Assembly (NCBI GenBank): GCA_013407085.1
Contig: JACCGJ010012970.1
Span: 1-64,000 of the forward strand
Source: Atriophallophorus winterbourni
Taxonomy: Eukaryota > Platyhelminthes > Trematoda > Plagiorchiida > Microphallidae
Length of the DNA stretch: 64,000 bases
Reading direction: 5' to 3'
Positions 55,355-64,000 of this stretch are shown here, one piece after another. The stretch's first letter is position 1. Every line of letters starts with the position of its first letter. The position numbers and the translations under genes are program-made. The notes below the pieces were generated by a model that saw only the letters and a program-made list of their open reading frames with translations, was not told the origin of the DNA and did not search any database.

Positions 55355-55985
55355 AGCAATTGTGTAATGATGCTTCACAACTAAATCGAGCTCATGAAGA
55401 ATCCAATCAACGACTCATAGACGACGACTATCCTACGAGTTTGTATAAAGCCAATAAAACCAGGTACAATGACCAACACCTAAAACAAAGAAAGACTGAC
55501 CAGCTACGGAATGTTTATCCCATGCAAAAAGGTGTATCAGAAGCGCATATAAGAATATTGAACACGGTCATAATTCGGGTAACAGAAAAGTAAGAACTCT
55601 TCGTTCGGCTTTGTTGCTCCTTAAGGATAAAATTACGTTTAGGCAGCTCTACGAATTGTGTTCGAAGAATCAAGTGAAAATATTGTTCCGATGTGCGTAT
55701 CAGAGAGAAGCCAACGAACTTTGCACGAGTATTGAAGAACACAACAAGTGAATTAAGAAACATCCACATGATAAGCGGGCATATCGGGTATTAATCAATG
55801 ACTCCTCATTAGCTGAAAATTTGTTGGATAATGGCCACGATGTGGACTTTGGCAACATAGATGTAATACGGCGTAGCATTAAGCCTTATATTGAAAGTTT
55901 GCCAGCGGAGGCAGTTGAAATCGCTAAGGGTTAAAACAGGGGCTTAACAAGAGAGACTGGGCTGAAATCTCCACAATATGGCAAT
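55355..55985 (+). pseudogene. Penelope RT-EN linker and endonuclease fragment
   Basis: Plus strand: VYPMQKGVSEAHIRILNTVI (linker resembling PLE-1 before GINVAHRHT), KVRTLRSALLLLKDKIT, RQLYELCSKNQVKILFRCAY, NGHDVDFGNIDVIRRSIKPY and LPAEAVEIAKG. Order matches PLE-1; the GIY-YIG core residues are poorly kept. Frameshifted. Confidence 0.75.
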
Positions 55986-56300
55986 CGTCGCTGTGAGTGA
56001 ACATTCTAGAGAGTTTTTATTTCGTTTCGCTTCTGACTCAGAAGCTTCGTCAGACCAAGGTTGTCAGTACGAACAAAGATTTAGCATACATTTCATTCAC
56101 CTGACCAATCTTAAGCTGGTTAAGAACTACACAGTCCATGGTGGGTTCTGCGCTCGTAAGGTAGACAGGCGCGAACATTATCAACTGACGCAACATCACC
56201 CCTACTTGCCGAATATTCCCTTATTTGTTTTGGTTTTTGCAGGTGTGAATGACATCTGATGACCGATTAGCTCATTTGAGTACTTTGTCTCGCACGTTAA
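55986..56300. repeat. Penelope pseudo-LTR-like region between two converging PLE ends
   Basis: Nearly identical to 34871-35265 apart from a 60-bp gap, sharing TTCACCTGACCAATCTTAAG and TGATGACCGATTAGCTCATT. It carries a damaged hammerhead on the minus strand. The left neighbour is a plus-strand PLE end, the right neighbour a minus-strand PLE end. Confidence 0.7.
56022..56062 (-). ncRNA. damaged Penelope hammerhead (HHR-3)
   Basis: Minus strand keeps stem I strand UUGGU, CUGACGA, stem II GCUUCU/AGAAGC and an intact GAAA, but the cleavage side reads CGAAAU instead of CGUUACCAA, so the cleavage site and stem I partner are gone. Confidence 0.65.
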
Positions 56301-57185
56301 TGTGTATCCGCTGCAGAAACAGACCCAAGATTGCGATGATATCAGCTCTCATCCACCTCATTGATTGCATTCTTACCAGCCTTTGATATCTCAACCGCCT
56401 CAGCGTGAAGTCCTTCCATGTATGGTTTTATTACCCGCCTTATCACTCCGACGTTATCAAGATTAACGCTGCGACCGTGTGTCCAGCATGTGTTCAGCTA
56501 GTACTGAATCTCTGATGAGTTATTGATATTCAATCGAATTGTGTGGCTCCTCACCGATTCGATATTTGTGTTTAAGTTCTCTGGATGTTTGCCCGATATA
56601 TACTTCTGAGCAATTCCTCGCGCAGCCTGAAGGCGTTTTAACCTTGAGACGTGTTAATAATTATCGGAGCGTTCTATTCCTTTTATATGTTACACGTATA
56701 CCTGCATTATTCGAGATTCGACTTATCTCGATGCCTCCATAACGTAAGTTATAAAAACCGTTGCACGGCAAACATTTTCCGTTTTAGGTGCTGCTTATTT
56801 TACCTGTTTTAGTCTGCGTTGAATTAGGCTCTTAAGGTAACCATGGTCAGTAAGCCGACGACTAAATACCTGATAGGATCGCTTTTTAACGGTGGCATCG
56901 CTGTACAAGCGTTCAACGTTTTACAACAGAGATTTCGAAAATGAATTAAATACCTTTTGGGGTGCGCTGATGAGTACCACAAGACCACATCTGTGTCGAT
57001 TGGCTTACGATAGACCGTTGTGCTTATTTTACCATTCGAGGTTTATGATGATGAATGTATCATCGACATAAGGCCTCCATATCTTAGGCCAAAGAGCTTT
57101 ATTTTTTAGATCTGACTCACCTTATGTATATTTGGGAGCCCATAGAACCTACGGGTCTATGCAGATTTCGGTTATTGTCTGAACC
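56300..57185 (-). pseudogene. Penelope RT and GIY-YIG fragment, minus strand
   Basis: Minus strand: WRPYVDDTFIIIN, the RT catalytic YVDD box (about 57090-57040), RLTDHGYLKSLIQRRLKQ, QKYISGKHPENLNTNI, SVRSHTIRLNINNSSEIQY and GLHAEAVEISKAGKNAINE (about 56390). Decayed by stops. The last motif parallels HAKAVKITKAGNNAVRR at 38000. Confidence 0.75.
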
Positions 57186-57539
57186 ATAATCCATGACCAA
57201 GTTTCTCCTTAATACAACGCAAGTATATCGAAATCACCAGCTTACGGTTATTCTTAATCGACGTGGTTCTCATGCTCTCAATAAATTCATGAGAACCTTC
57301 AGCATGGTCTGGTTTTCCCTTATTTCTTTATTAACATTTTGCGAGTATCACTGTGGCCTTCCCTTTGTCGGGCCTAGTGATCACTATTTCTTCATTCTTC
57401 TACAGATTAAAAGGTACTCGCTGGTTATTTTGCGTGAAGTTAATACTTTCAGGATGTTGTTTCTTGATAATACTGGCTACAGCCAGAAACCGGTAGTGGT
57501 TTGTAAGTGCGGGTATGTGAGCAACATATTACTTGGGTC

Positions 57540-57790
57540 ACCCATAAGCACCTTGATTACTTGACCAAGAATCACTTTGTGATTCCGTGACCGAACATCG
57601 TGGGTCGTTGTGCGAACCCTACGTAACAGTATCATTCAAATATATGTTTGATTATCTCATTCACTGTATCAAGGCTTACTGAACTTTGCTCTAGCCAATC
57701 GTTTTTCATATTTTGTTTTCATGAAATCACACTCGATTTCATGCACCGGAGTGCATGACTCTGGGCCACACCTGAATCTATACATGCTGT
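57540..57790. repeat. HHR-2-associated repeat without hammerhead
   Basis: Shares with 58780-58925 the blocks TTTGATTATCTC, TCAAGGCTTACT, AATCACAC, TTGATTTC and GAGTGCATGA. The segment that carries a hammerhead in other copies is not seen here. Confidence 0.6.
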
Positions 57791-58439
57791 TTTGCTTCTG
57801 TGTTTGTACTGATTTCTGTCTGACTCATGGTTCATGCACAGTCTTTCGTGGTACATAAAAACACGACTATTGTTTTGTTGATAATGTTCAACTGATTTAA
57901 AAATCGATATCGTATAGCATTTTGTATTAGCGAACTCTCTTTATTATGGTTATAAATTTTCAATATAAATTCGTGCGAAATTACATACAAAAATGATGAA
58001 TGAAATAATTTTATTTGAGTTGGGAAATGTTTCAATGTTTCATGACTGCCATCAAATATTTCTTTTTTCATTTTTAAATCTAAGCGAAAATTTCAAACAA
58101 TTCTCTGGCCAATTTGCGAATTCGTGGTTTCAAAGATTCAGCAATGTATCGGACAAGGTACGTGACCAATCAAGGAATCATATTCATTAAAAATGAAAGT
58201 TCCTAATGAATCAGTGAGAGCAGTTTATTAGTAACGTTATTATCATGATTATGATTTCCAAATCGATAACAAACCTTTTCCATTATATTGATGAATCTTA
58301 CGAACCACGAGTTCGCAAATCGGCCAGCGAGTTTGTACGAACAGCCGAAGTAGAAACCAGAGGGACGAATCATCGAGTATTGCTCAAGCACTCATGGCGC
58401 TTATGGATTACCGAAGTAAGGTGTTGCTTACATCATCCA
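57791..58439. other. unassigned
   Basis: AT-rich. Only AATGAATCAGTGAGAGCAGT (58204-58223) matches the Penelope end at about 34945-34965. Nothing else recognised. Confidence 0.4.
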
Positions 58440-58447
58440 CACATACA

Positions 58448-58488
58448 TCACTACTGATTTCTGGCTCTATGTCTACATCAGGTGGAGG
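58448..58488 (-). ncRNA. hammerhead motif (HHR-2), partly degenerate
   Basis: Minus strand: CUCCAC, CUGAUGU (for CUGAUGA), a disrupted stem II, GCCA, GAAA, UCAGUA, GUGAUG. GAAA is intact; the last core A and stem II are changed. Confidence 0.6.
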
Positions 58489-58689
58489 TAGTAAGATTTG
58501 TTTCAGTGAGCCTTGAAACAGTGGATAAGTGGTAAACAAAGTTATACTTGAATGTCACTATTACATAGGGTTCGTTCAACTAACCACGATGTTCAAACAC
58601 AGAATCACACAATGATTCCTAGTCAAGCACTAAAAGGCAAACATAGATGACCAAAGACATGCGATGCAGTCATCCCTCGCACTTACACA

Positions 58690-58732
58690 CCACTACCGGT
58701 TTCTGGCGGGTTGCCGTCATCAGGTGGAGACG
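58690..58732 (-). ncRNA. hammerhead ribozyme, near-intact (HHR-2)
   Basis: Minus strand: stem I CUCCAC, core CUGAUGA, stem II CGGC-AACCC-GCCA (three pairs plus C-A), core GAAA, stem III CCGG, UA, then GUGGUG. Stem I has four consecutive pairs (C-G, A-U, C-G, C-G). Compared with HHR-1 (CUCUAC/GUGGGG), the changes preserve pairing. The cleavage triplet would be GUA. Confidence 0.78.
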
Positions 58733-58925
58733 GTAAGATTAGTTTCAATGAGGCATGGAACAGTATTATTCAAGTATATATTTGATTATCTCTTATCCAC
58801 TGTTTCAAGGCTTACTAAACTTTGCTCCGGCCAAACGTTATTCAAATTTTGTTTTCACGAAATCACACTTGATTTCTTCATTCATACATCAGAGTGCATG
58901 AGTCTGGGCCACACCTGAATGATAC

Positions 58926-59055
58926 AAATATCAAAAAATATTGTTAAAGATTAATGTCGAACGTGGAAACATAATTGTGCATATGGGGAATCTAGTGATT
59001 TTTTTATAGCGTCAATTGTTTCAGATTGTACCACGTGAGTAGGTAAATGTTTTGG
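58926..59055 (-). mobile_element. CR1-A 3'-end fragment
   Basis: Aligns with positions 1000-1115 (GAATCTAGTGATTTTTTTAT; AGATTGTACCACGTGAGTAG). Extremely truncated. Confidence 0.7.
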
Positions 59056-59244
59056 GACCAGAGTATGCTGTTATTATTTGTTTAACAATTAGGATGAAGC
59101 GCTCCTTGTTTAGGATGAAGTTGGTTTTTACCGTCCACTGTGGAGTTACTGTATGGAAGAACAGATACTGCTCTCCACTGCTCAACGTAGATAATTTCGT
59201 TATCAAGCAAATACCGCCGATTGACCGATGGGTGCCTATAACCG

Positions 59245-59466
59245 TGAGTCGCAAAAACAGCCTAAATGTTGACTTGGATGTATTGCAAGAGACAGGATTA
59301 CCAGACACTGGTATGCTAACAGAAAGTGATCAAACATTTTTTGGGAATGGGGTAAAGATACCATTATGTTGGTCAACGCTTATGCACCGATGCTCTCTGC
59401 GAGGCTTATTAAAAAAGACACTCTTGCCATCACTTCGCGTGCGTATGTAAATGCCTTCTGTTCTCA
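59245..59466 (+). pseudogene. RTE-like LINE fragments (EN forward, RT inverted)
   Basis: Plus strand: DLDVLQETGLPDTGMLTES and, after a frameshift, LVNAYAPMLSA, matching EN at 63158-62703. The last about 45 bp (GCCATCACTTCGCGTGCGTA) match the minus-strand RT at about 61248 in opposite orientation. Confidence 0.65.
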
Positions 59467-59467
59467 T

Positions 59468-59620
59468 CTAATTTGGACAAATACTTGAGAGACAACCCAA
59501 ACTTTGATACGATTTACACTACATGAGTTTTTCTGTTCTTCTTTTTTATTGTATATACCTCATAACTCCATCCTATGGTTATTGTTAAGCTAAATGCTTT
59601 TTAGACCATTACAACTTTGA
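59468..59620 (+). mobile_element. CR1-B 3'-end fragment
   Basis: The plus strand encodes LDKYLRDNPNFDTIYTT, the last CR1-B codons, then 3' UTR with ATGCTTTTTAGACCATTA and a TTTGAATCAC repeat tail. Confidence 0.7.
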
Positions 59621-59699
59621 ATCACTTTGAATCACTCTTAATCATAATCTATGATTCAAGGATTAAAGGATTTATGTTTAAAAATGTTAATACTCTACA

Positions 59700-60430
59700 A
59701 CACAACAGGATTACGGTATGAATGAAAATGCTAAAAAATATAATAGTATGATACGAATGATTTTCGTATGTATGTGTAAGTCCAATTTCGTTTTAAACAC
59801 CGCCAGGCAAGGAGAGTCCACCGCACGTTGAGGTAGGGAATTCCAAAGAAAAAATGGCGCCGCCAATTAATACGGGAAATTGGGACGTAAATGGATAAGG
59901 TTTGTCCGCGTGTCACTTTTTCATCACACGCATCATGCAAGTGTTTCAGTGGATGTCCTTCGGTAGACACAATACTATAGGCCAGAATAATATCGTGTCG
60001 TATCCTCCTTTGGCTAAAGTCACATAGACTCAGACGGCGCAAACTTTTCCTCTTCGAACCATTACTAACTTTGTTGATCTGGGATAGATTTTATCAAAGA
60101 GAGAAATATCTTTTCGCAGCCAAGAAACCCAGACCTCTACCGCATGCTCGATCGTAGGTCGAAGGTAGACGTTTATTAACCTTGGTAAGGTTACCAGCGA
60201 GAACCTACCAAATATTCTTCGAAACATACCTAGCAATCTGTTGGTCTGTCAATATTTATTCTGGCAGTGCACCGTGCTCCTTAGGTTTCCAATAATCCAT
60301 ATTCCAAGATCTTTTTCCAATGAGCCCCATGTTAATTTTTCAGTTCCTAATCGATATGTCCAAGGAACATTCTAGCTAAGGTGGAGCATCTTACTTTTCC
60401 GTATGTTCAATGTCTTATCATTCATGGCCG
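59700..60430 (-). pseudogene. CR1-D RT C-terminal fragment
   Basis: Minus strand: LGMFRRIFGRFSLVTLPRLI, RPTIEHAVEVWVSWLRKD, then after a frameshift MRRLSLCDFSQRRIRHDIIL and GHPLKHL, CR1 RT tail signatures distinct in sequence from CR1-A, B and C. The catalytic core is absent. Confidence 0.78.
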
Positions 60431-60469
60431 CCCAATTTGACACAACAGTCCTCAAAATCGTGCCACTAA

Positions 60470-61052
60470 AACTGTGTAGTGGTATTTGGTGCCAGAGTTA
60501 GTACAGATTACGAGTCCTGGAAAAACTCTCTCGGAAGGTTCGGAGTAGGTAAAACCAATGAAAATTGACCACTGTGTTTCGAACTGTGAATCCGTTTTAG
60601 TCATTGTTATTAAATCTTTCTTTCAAACAAAAACACAACATAAATTCTTTTGGAATCATCCTTAGTCTAAGCATTGGCATCAGCTGGATATTATTCTTGT
60701 TAGGTGCACTAATATAGGAAGCGTAATCCTCACGTATCATATCAAAACTCAGACCGCGACACTGACCGTTCGCTAGTTTGTGCAAATCTGAAGATTCCCC
60801 AGACCAGATTTAACAGCGACAAATTGTCTGCTAACTCAAGAATAGCGAACTCGCATGTACGAACCAAATCTAGCTACGGGATTTGCAAAAGCCTTCATAA
60901 CTGAGTTCAACAAGACAACCCAACTCGAATAAGCCTCAGAAAACTAGGAATCGCTAAAAAGCTGCATATACCGAATCGCAAAACTACTGAGTTGACTGCT
61001 GTGTTGCAGGAGAAATGGTCAGCATTCTTGAAGTTCAAAAGTATGCCAACAG
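60470..61052 (+). pseudogene. RTE-like LINE endonuclease fragment, plus strand
   Basis: The plus strand, through several frames, encodes SLGRFGVGKTNEN, WHQLDIILV and EPNLATGFAKAFITEFNK, then the linker start ending MPTDE. It matches 62703-62080 of the minus-strand copy and meets inverted RT sequence at 61053. Confidence 0.75.
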
Positions 61053-63160
61053 ATGAAGGACTTTGGTCTTGCTCATGCTGATTGTTAGACCAAAGTTTTT
61101 GCATGCCGACGAAAAACAGTCCATTAACAACTGTAGGTTCTCTTGGGAGTGAGCAATAAAGGCTGCATCGTCGGCAAACAACAGGTCACGGATTATCACA
61201 TCTCGTACTCTGGTTTTTGCTCTCAACCGGTTCAGGTTGAAAAGCTTGCCATCACTTCGCGTGCGTATGTAAATGCCTTCTGTTCTCATCTTAGAAACGC
61301 GCTTCAGAAGCAGAGCAAAGAAAATGCCGAACAGCGTGGGAGCAAGAACACACACTTGTTTGACGCCTCGGCGAATTTCAAATGCTTCTGAACAGCAACC
61401 GTTAAAATGGACTGAGCCTTTCATGCCTGAGTGGAACGAGATAATGAGTCTCAGCAGCCTTGGGGGCAGCCTACAAGATCAAGCATTTTGAAAAGACTCG
61501 CCCTGCTCATGTATTCGAATGCCTCAGTTAAATCAATAAAAAAGCGTATAATCGCATACGCTATTTCTGACATTTTTCTCGAAGTTGCTCAGGGAGATGA
61601 TCATGTCAACGGTTGATCTCCCCTTGCAGAAGCCACATCGAGATTCGGAGTAAATTCTATCAGCTAAAACTTGCAGCCGGATCTGTAAGACTTTAGCAAA
61701 CAACTTGCCTACAACTTCAGGAGGAAGATTTCTCTGTAATGGTTGCAGTCGCCTCTATCTCGTTTATTCTTGAAGAGCGTGATGATCTTTGTGTCTCGCA
61801 TCTCTTGTGAGACACCCCCCTCCTGCCAGCACTGGAGAAGCAAATGGTGACAATCGCCTTACGAAATAAAGAATTAATGGGAGCCGTTTTAAGTTGGTTT
61901 GGGCCAATGGCTCTCTTGATCCCATCATACGTACAGTGAAAATTTCCGGTTTCCGCAGCTTTTTGAATATTGAGGCTAACTTCATTCCAATAGTCGTTTG
62001 CACATCGCCTTGCTGTCTGATGGACCTTATTTCCAGCTGCTCTTAGAAGACGTATGTTTTCATCTGTTGGCATACATTTGAACCTCAAGAATGCTGAGCG
62101 TTTCTCATCCAGCACAGCAGTCATTTCAGGAGCGTTTGCTTCGAACCAATCGCTCGTTCAAAGTTTCTTTGGACCGAACGTGGAAAGTGCGACTCGGCAT
62201 ATGCAGCTTTTTATCAATTTCCAGTGTTCTGAAACAGATTTAAGTGAAATTGCCTTGTTGAACTCATCTGTGAAGGCTTTTGCGAATCTCGCAGTTAGAT
62301 TAGGTTCGCACATGAGAGTGACGTCTATCCTAGGCTTAGCCGACAATTTAGTGAGGTGAAATCTCGTGTGGGGAAGCTTCAGATTTGCACAGACCAGTGA
62401 ATGATCAGTGTCGCAGTCTGCGCTTTGATATGATCTGGTGAGGAGCACGCTTCCTATATTAGTACGCTTAACAAGAATAAGATCAAGCTGATGCCAATGC
62501 TTAGAGCGAGGATGTTTCCAAGAGACTTTATGCTGTGGTTTTGTTTGAAAGAAAGTGTTACTGACACAAAGAATTAACTGTGTGCACAATTCTGTAAGGC
62601 GTTGCCCATTTTCATTGGTTTTACCTACACCGAACCTTCCGAGACAGTTTTGCCAAGGCTCGTAATCTGCACCAACTCTGGCATTGAAATCACCCAATAC
62701 CACTACACAGTTTTCTGTGGCACGTTTTGCAGGACGGCGGTGAGGTTATGATGAAAAGCGTCTTTCTCAGCAGGCGTCGCAGAGAGCGTTGGTGCATAAA
62801 TGTTGACCAACCTAATGGTACCAGTAATGCAACTCAGATTTAGAGTCCAAATCCGTTCGCTCCCGCTGATGCTCGGTTCTGTTGCTTTTAGAAGGTCGTT
62901 TCGAACGGCAAACCCAACTCCATGCAGTCGAGGATCATCAGAACCCATTCCTTTCCAAAAAAACGTGTAATCTCTTTCTGTTAGCTTGCCAGTGTCTGGT
63001 AATCGCGTCTCTTGTAGGGCAGCCACATCGACATTCAGCCTCTTTAGCTCATTGCTAATCACGGAGGACTTTCTAACGCCTCTGATATTCGAGTCGTCGT
63101 CATGAAATCCTGGAAGCATGGACCGGACGTTCCAGGTTCCAAGTTTCAGAACTGACATTT
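61053..63160 (-). pseudogene. RTE-like LINE: endonuclease, linker and RT
   Basis: Minus strand from 63158: EN with LGTWNVRSMLPGF, VAALQETRLPDTGKL and VVLGDFNARVGADYEP (GDFN), then SWKHPRSKHWHQLDLILV and CDTDHSLVCANL (the SDH-type motif reads TDH) to 62158. Linker: NEVSLNIQKAAETGNFHCTY (61717-62124). RT: CGFCKGRSTVDM, GVKQVCVLAPTLFGIFFALL and DLLFADDAAFIAHSQ (FADD, 61035-61424). EN and RT are each long and little damaged; the linker-RT join has stops and missing sequence. The EN resembles the host-annotated craniofacial development protein 2-like family derived from RTE-type LINEs. Confidence 0.85.
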
Positions 63161-64000
63161 GTTGTTTGGTATTTCGATTTGCTGGTGCGGAAAATTACTG
63201 TCTGCTTGTCGGTTGATTCCTAATCTCCATGCACCCAATGAGGTTAGCAGACCGTGGCGAGACGGCACCTTATTGACTGGGGGCTGCCCAGCTTGAGGCG
63301 GGCGGTAGCCGTCCAATGAGACCTGGAAGTCTCTCCCACTGTCGAAAGCAGCCCCAGGCGCTTAGCTCTACGCCAGTCGAGCCATAGCTTTTAACCGGTA
63401 TCTGCTGCTTCCCGTTTTACTTTCCTTAGAAGCGGAATGGAGTGTCTTCTCCATTGGTGCGTTGTGATGTACGCCAGGGCAGTTCAATATGGAAAATTAG
63501 CTGTTGCCCATGCAGCAAATGATTCCTCTCCACGGCACGACTGGAACCAAAGGAACAGCTAGGCTGATACGTTCGGACAACGATGCCGTCGCAGGAGCCG
63601 GCAGGTCGAAGTTGTATAAAACTTCAAACTGCCTAACGGGACTCCGGCTCCGGATGTTTCCTCGAGGTTGACTCCTGAAGCCTTTTCCATGAAAGGATGT
63701 AGCCAAAAAAGTGGAGGTTGGAGATAAGGGTCTTCCTTCCCCTATGTGTGTCGCCTTCTTGGACTAATGAGCTCCACCTGCCTGAAGAATGCTGGTTTTG
63801 AGGCGCCAGTCAGCCGCCTTCGCCTTTTCTACTGTCAGTAGAAGCAGTTTCACCGGGTCACACAGGGCCACGCGTGCAGTCCAGGAGCTGAACTTGGTTG
63901 TTAGAGGCTATATGAGACGCGTGCCATTGAAGTATTATTTGAATTAGGAGCTAATCCCCAAAACCGCCCCGGCCGTAACAACCTTGGAACCATTGGGACC
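63161..64000 (-). other. 5' untranslated region of the RTE-like LINE
   Basis: GC-richer than the rest of the window and without a convincing ORF. It directly precedes the EN start codon at 63158, so I read it as the LINE leader and promoter region. It continues past the window edge, so the 5' end is not seen. Confidence 0.5.

Larger units (their letters stand above)
58440..58925 (-). repeat. HHR-2 tandem units (two hammerheads, about 242-bp spacing)
   Basis: Two minus-strand hammerheads (58448-58488, 58690-58732) lie one unit apart, followed by the 58780-58925 block shared with 57540-57790. Non-coding. Confidence 0.7.

Noticed and set aside
57193..57564. 123-codon plus-strand frame as a gene
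   Set aside because: It lies beside Penelope and hammerhead repeats and shows no domain.
60470..61424. Twin-priming 5' inversion of one LINE insertion
   Set aside because: The two halves converge and both carry sequence upstream of the RT, which is not the usual twin-priming geometry. Juxtaposed copies fit better.

Overview
This window looks like repeat-saturated nuclear DNA from a metazoan, most likely a flatworm (trematode or cestode). The assignment is an inference from three things: tRNA-Trp-primed Gypsy elements with 4-bp target duplications (the CsRn1/Boudicca style known from flukes), abundant CR1-like LINEs and Penelope-like elements, and dispersed hammerhead ribozymes similar in plan to the schistosome Sm-alpha repeat. 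The DNA is visibly AT-rich. Almost every recognisable coding sequence belongs to a transposable element, nearly all broken. The only candidate host gene sequence is one well-bounded exon at 10067-10295, with a possible terminal exon at 15771, plus a dead retrocopy of an hnRNP K mRNA at 30480-31615. Family names CR1-A/B/C/D, LINE-C, RTE-like, Gypsy-1/2/3 and HHR-1/2/3 are my labels for this window only.

Layout. 1-622: (GATA)n microsatellite. 0.9-2.3 kb: 5'-truncated CR1-A with a long open RT frame. 2.4-2.8 kb: tandem hammerhead units. 4.7-7.2 kb: Penelope-like element (RT plus GIY-YIG). 7.2-17.8 kb: mostly unrecognised DNA with CR1 fragments, two inverted-dimer hammerhead elements (8.1 and 10.7 kb) and the candidate host exon. 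17.8-34.6 kb: one CR1-A element (minus strand, RT to EN to ORF1 from left to right) blown apart by nested insertions. These are a hammerhead element that itself carries a CR1-B, a pogo/Tigger transposon that carries a LINE that carries a Gypsy element, and a chimeric hnRNP K/CR1-B retrocopy. 34.6-38.5 kb: Penelope ends with hammerheads and an internally deleted CR1. 38.8-42.8 kb: complete Gypsy-1 with two LTRs. 42.9-48.3 kb: CR1-C carrying Gypsy-2. 48.8-54.6 kb: a second CR1-A copy with the same pogo insertion, here reduced to a 934-bp MITE-like form. 54.6-58.9 kb: hammerhead units, an LTR, and Penelope fragments in tail-to-tail orientation. 58.9-64 kb: fragments of CR1 and of an RTE-like LINE, with a GC-richer LINE 5' region at the right edge.

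How the parts relate. The two CR1-A copies (17.8-34.6 and 48.8-54.6 kb) act as internal references for each other. Sequence continuous in one but split in the other gives exact insertion boundaries. This is how the hnRNP K/CR1-B chimera, the LINE inside pogo and the hammerhead element at 19.6 kb were delimited.

Most interesting signals: (1) hammerhead ribozymes of three sequence types in Penelope-like or non-autonomous units, with tandem and inverted dimers, target duplications and compensatory stem changes; (2) a single insertion joining most of an hnRNP K mRNA to the 3' part of a CR1-like LINE, best explained by template switching during reverse transcription. No CRISPR array, rRNA gene or convincing functional tRNA was seen.
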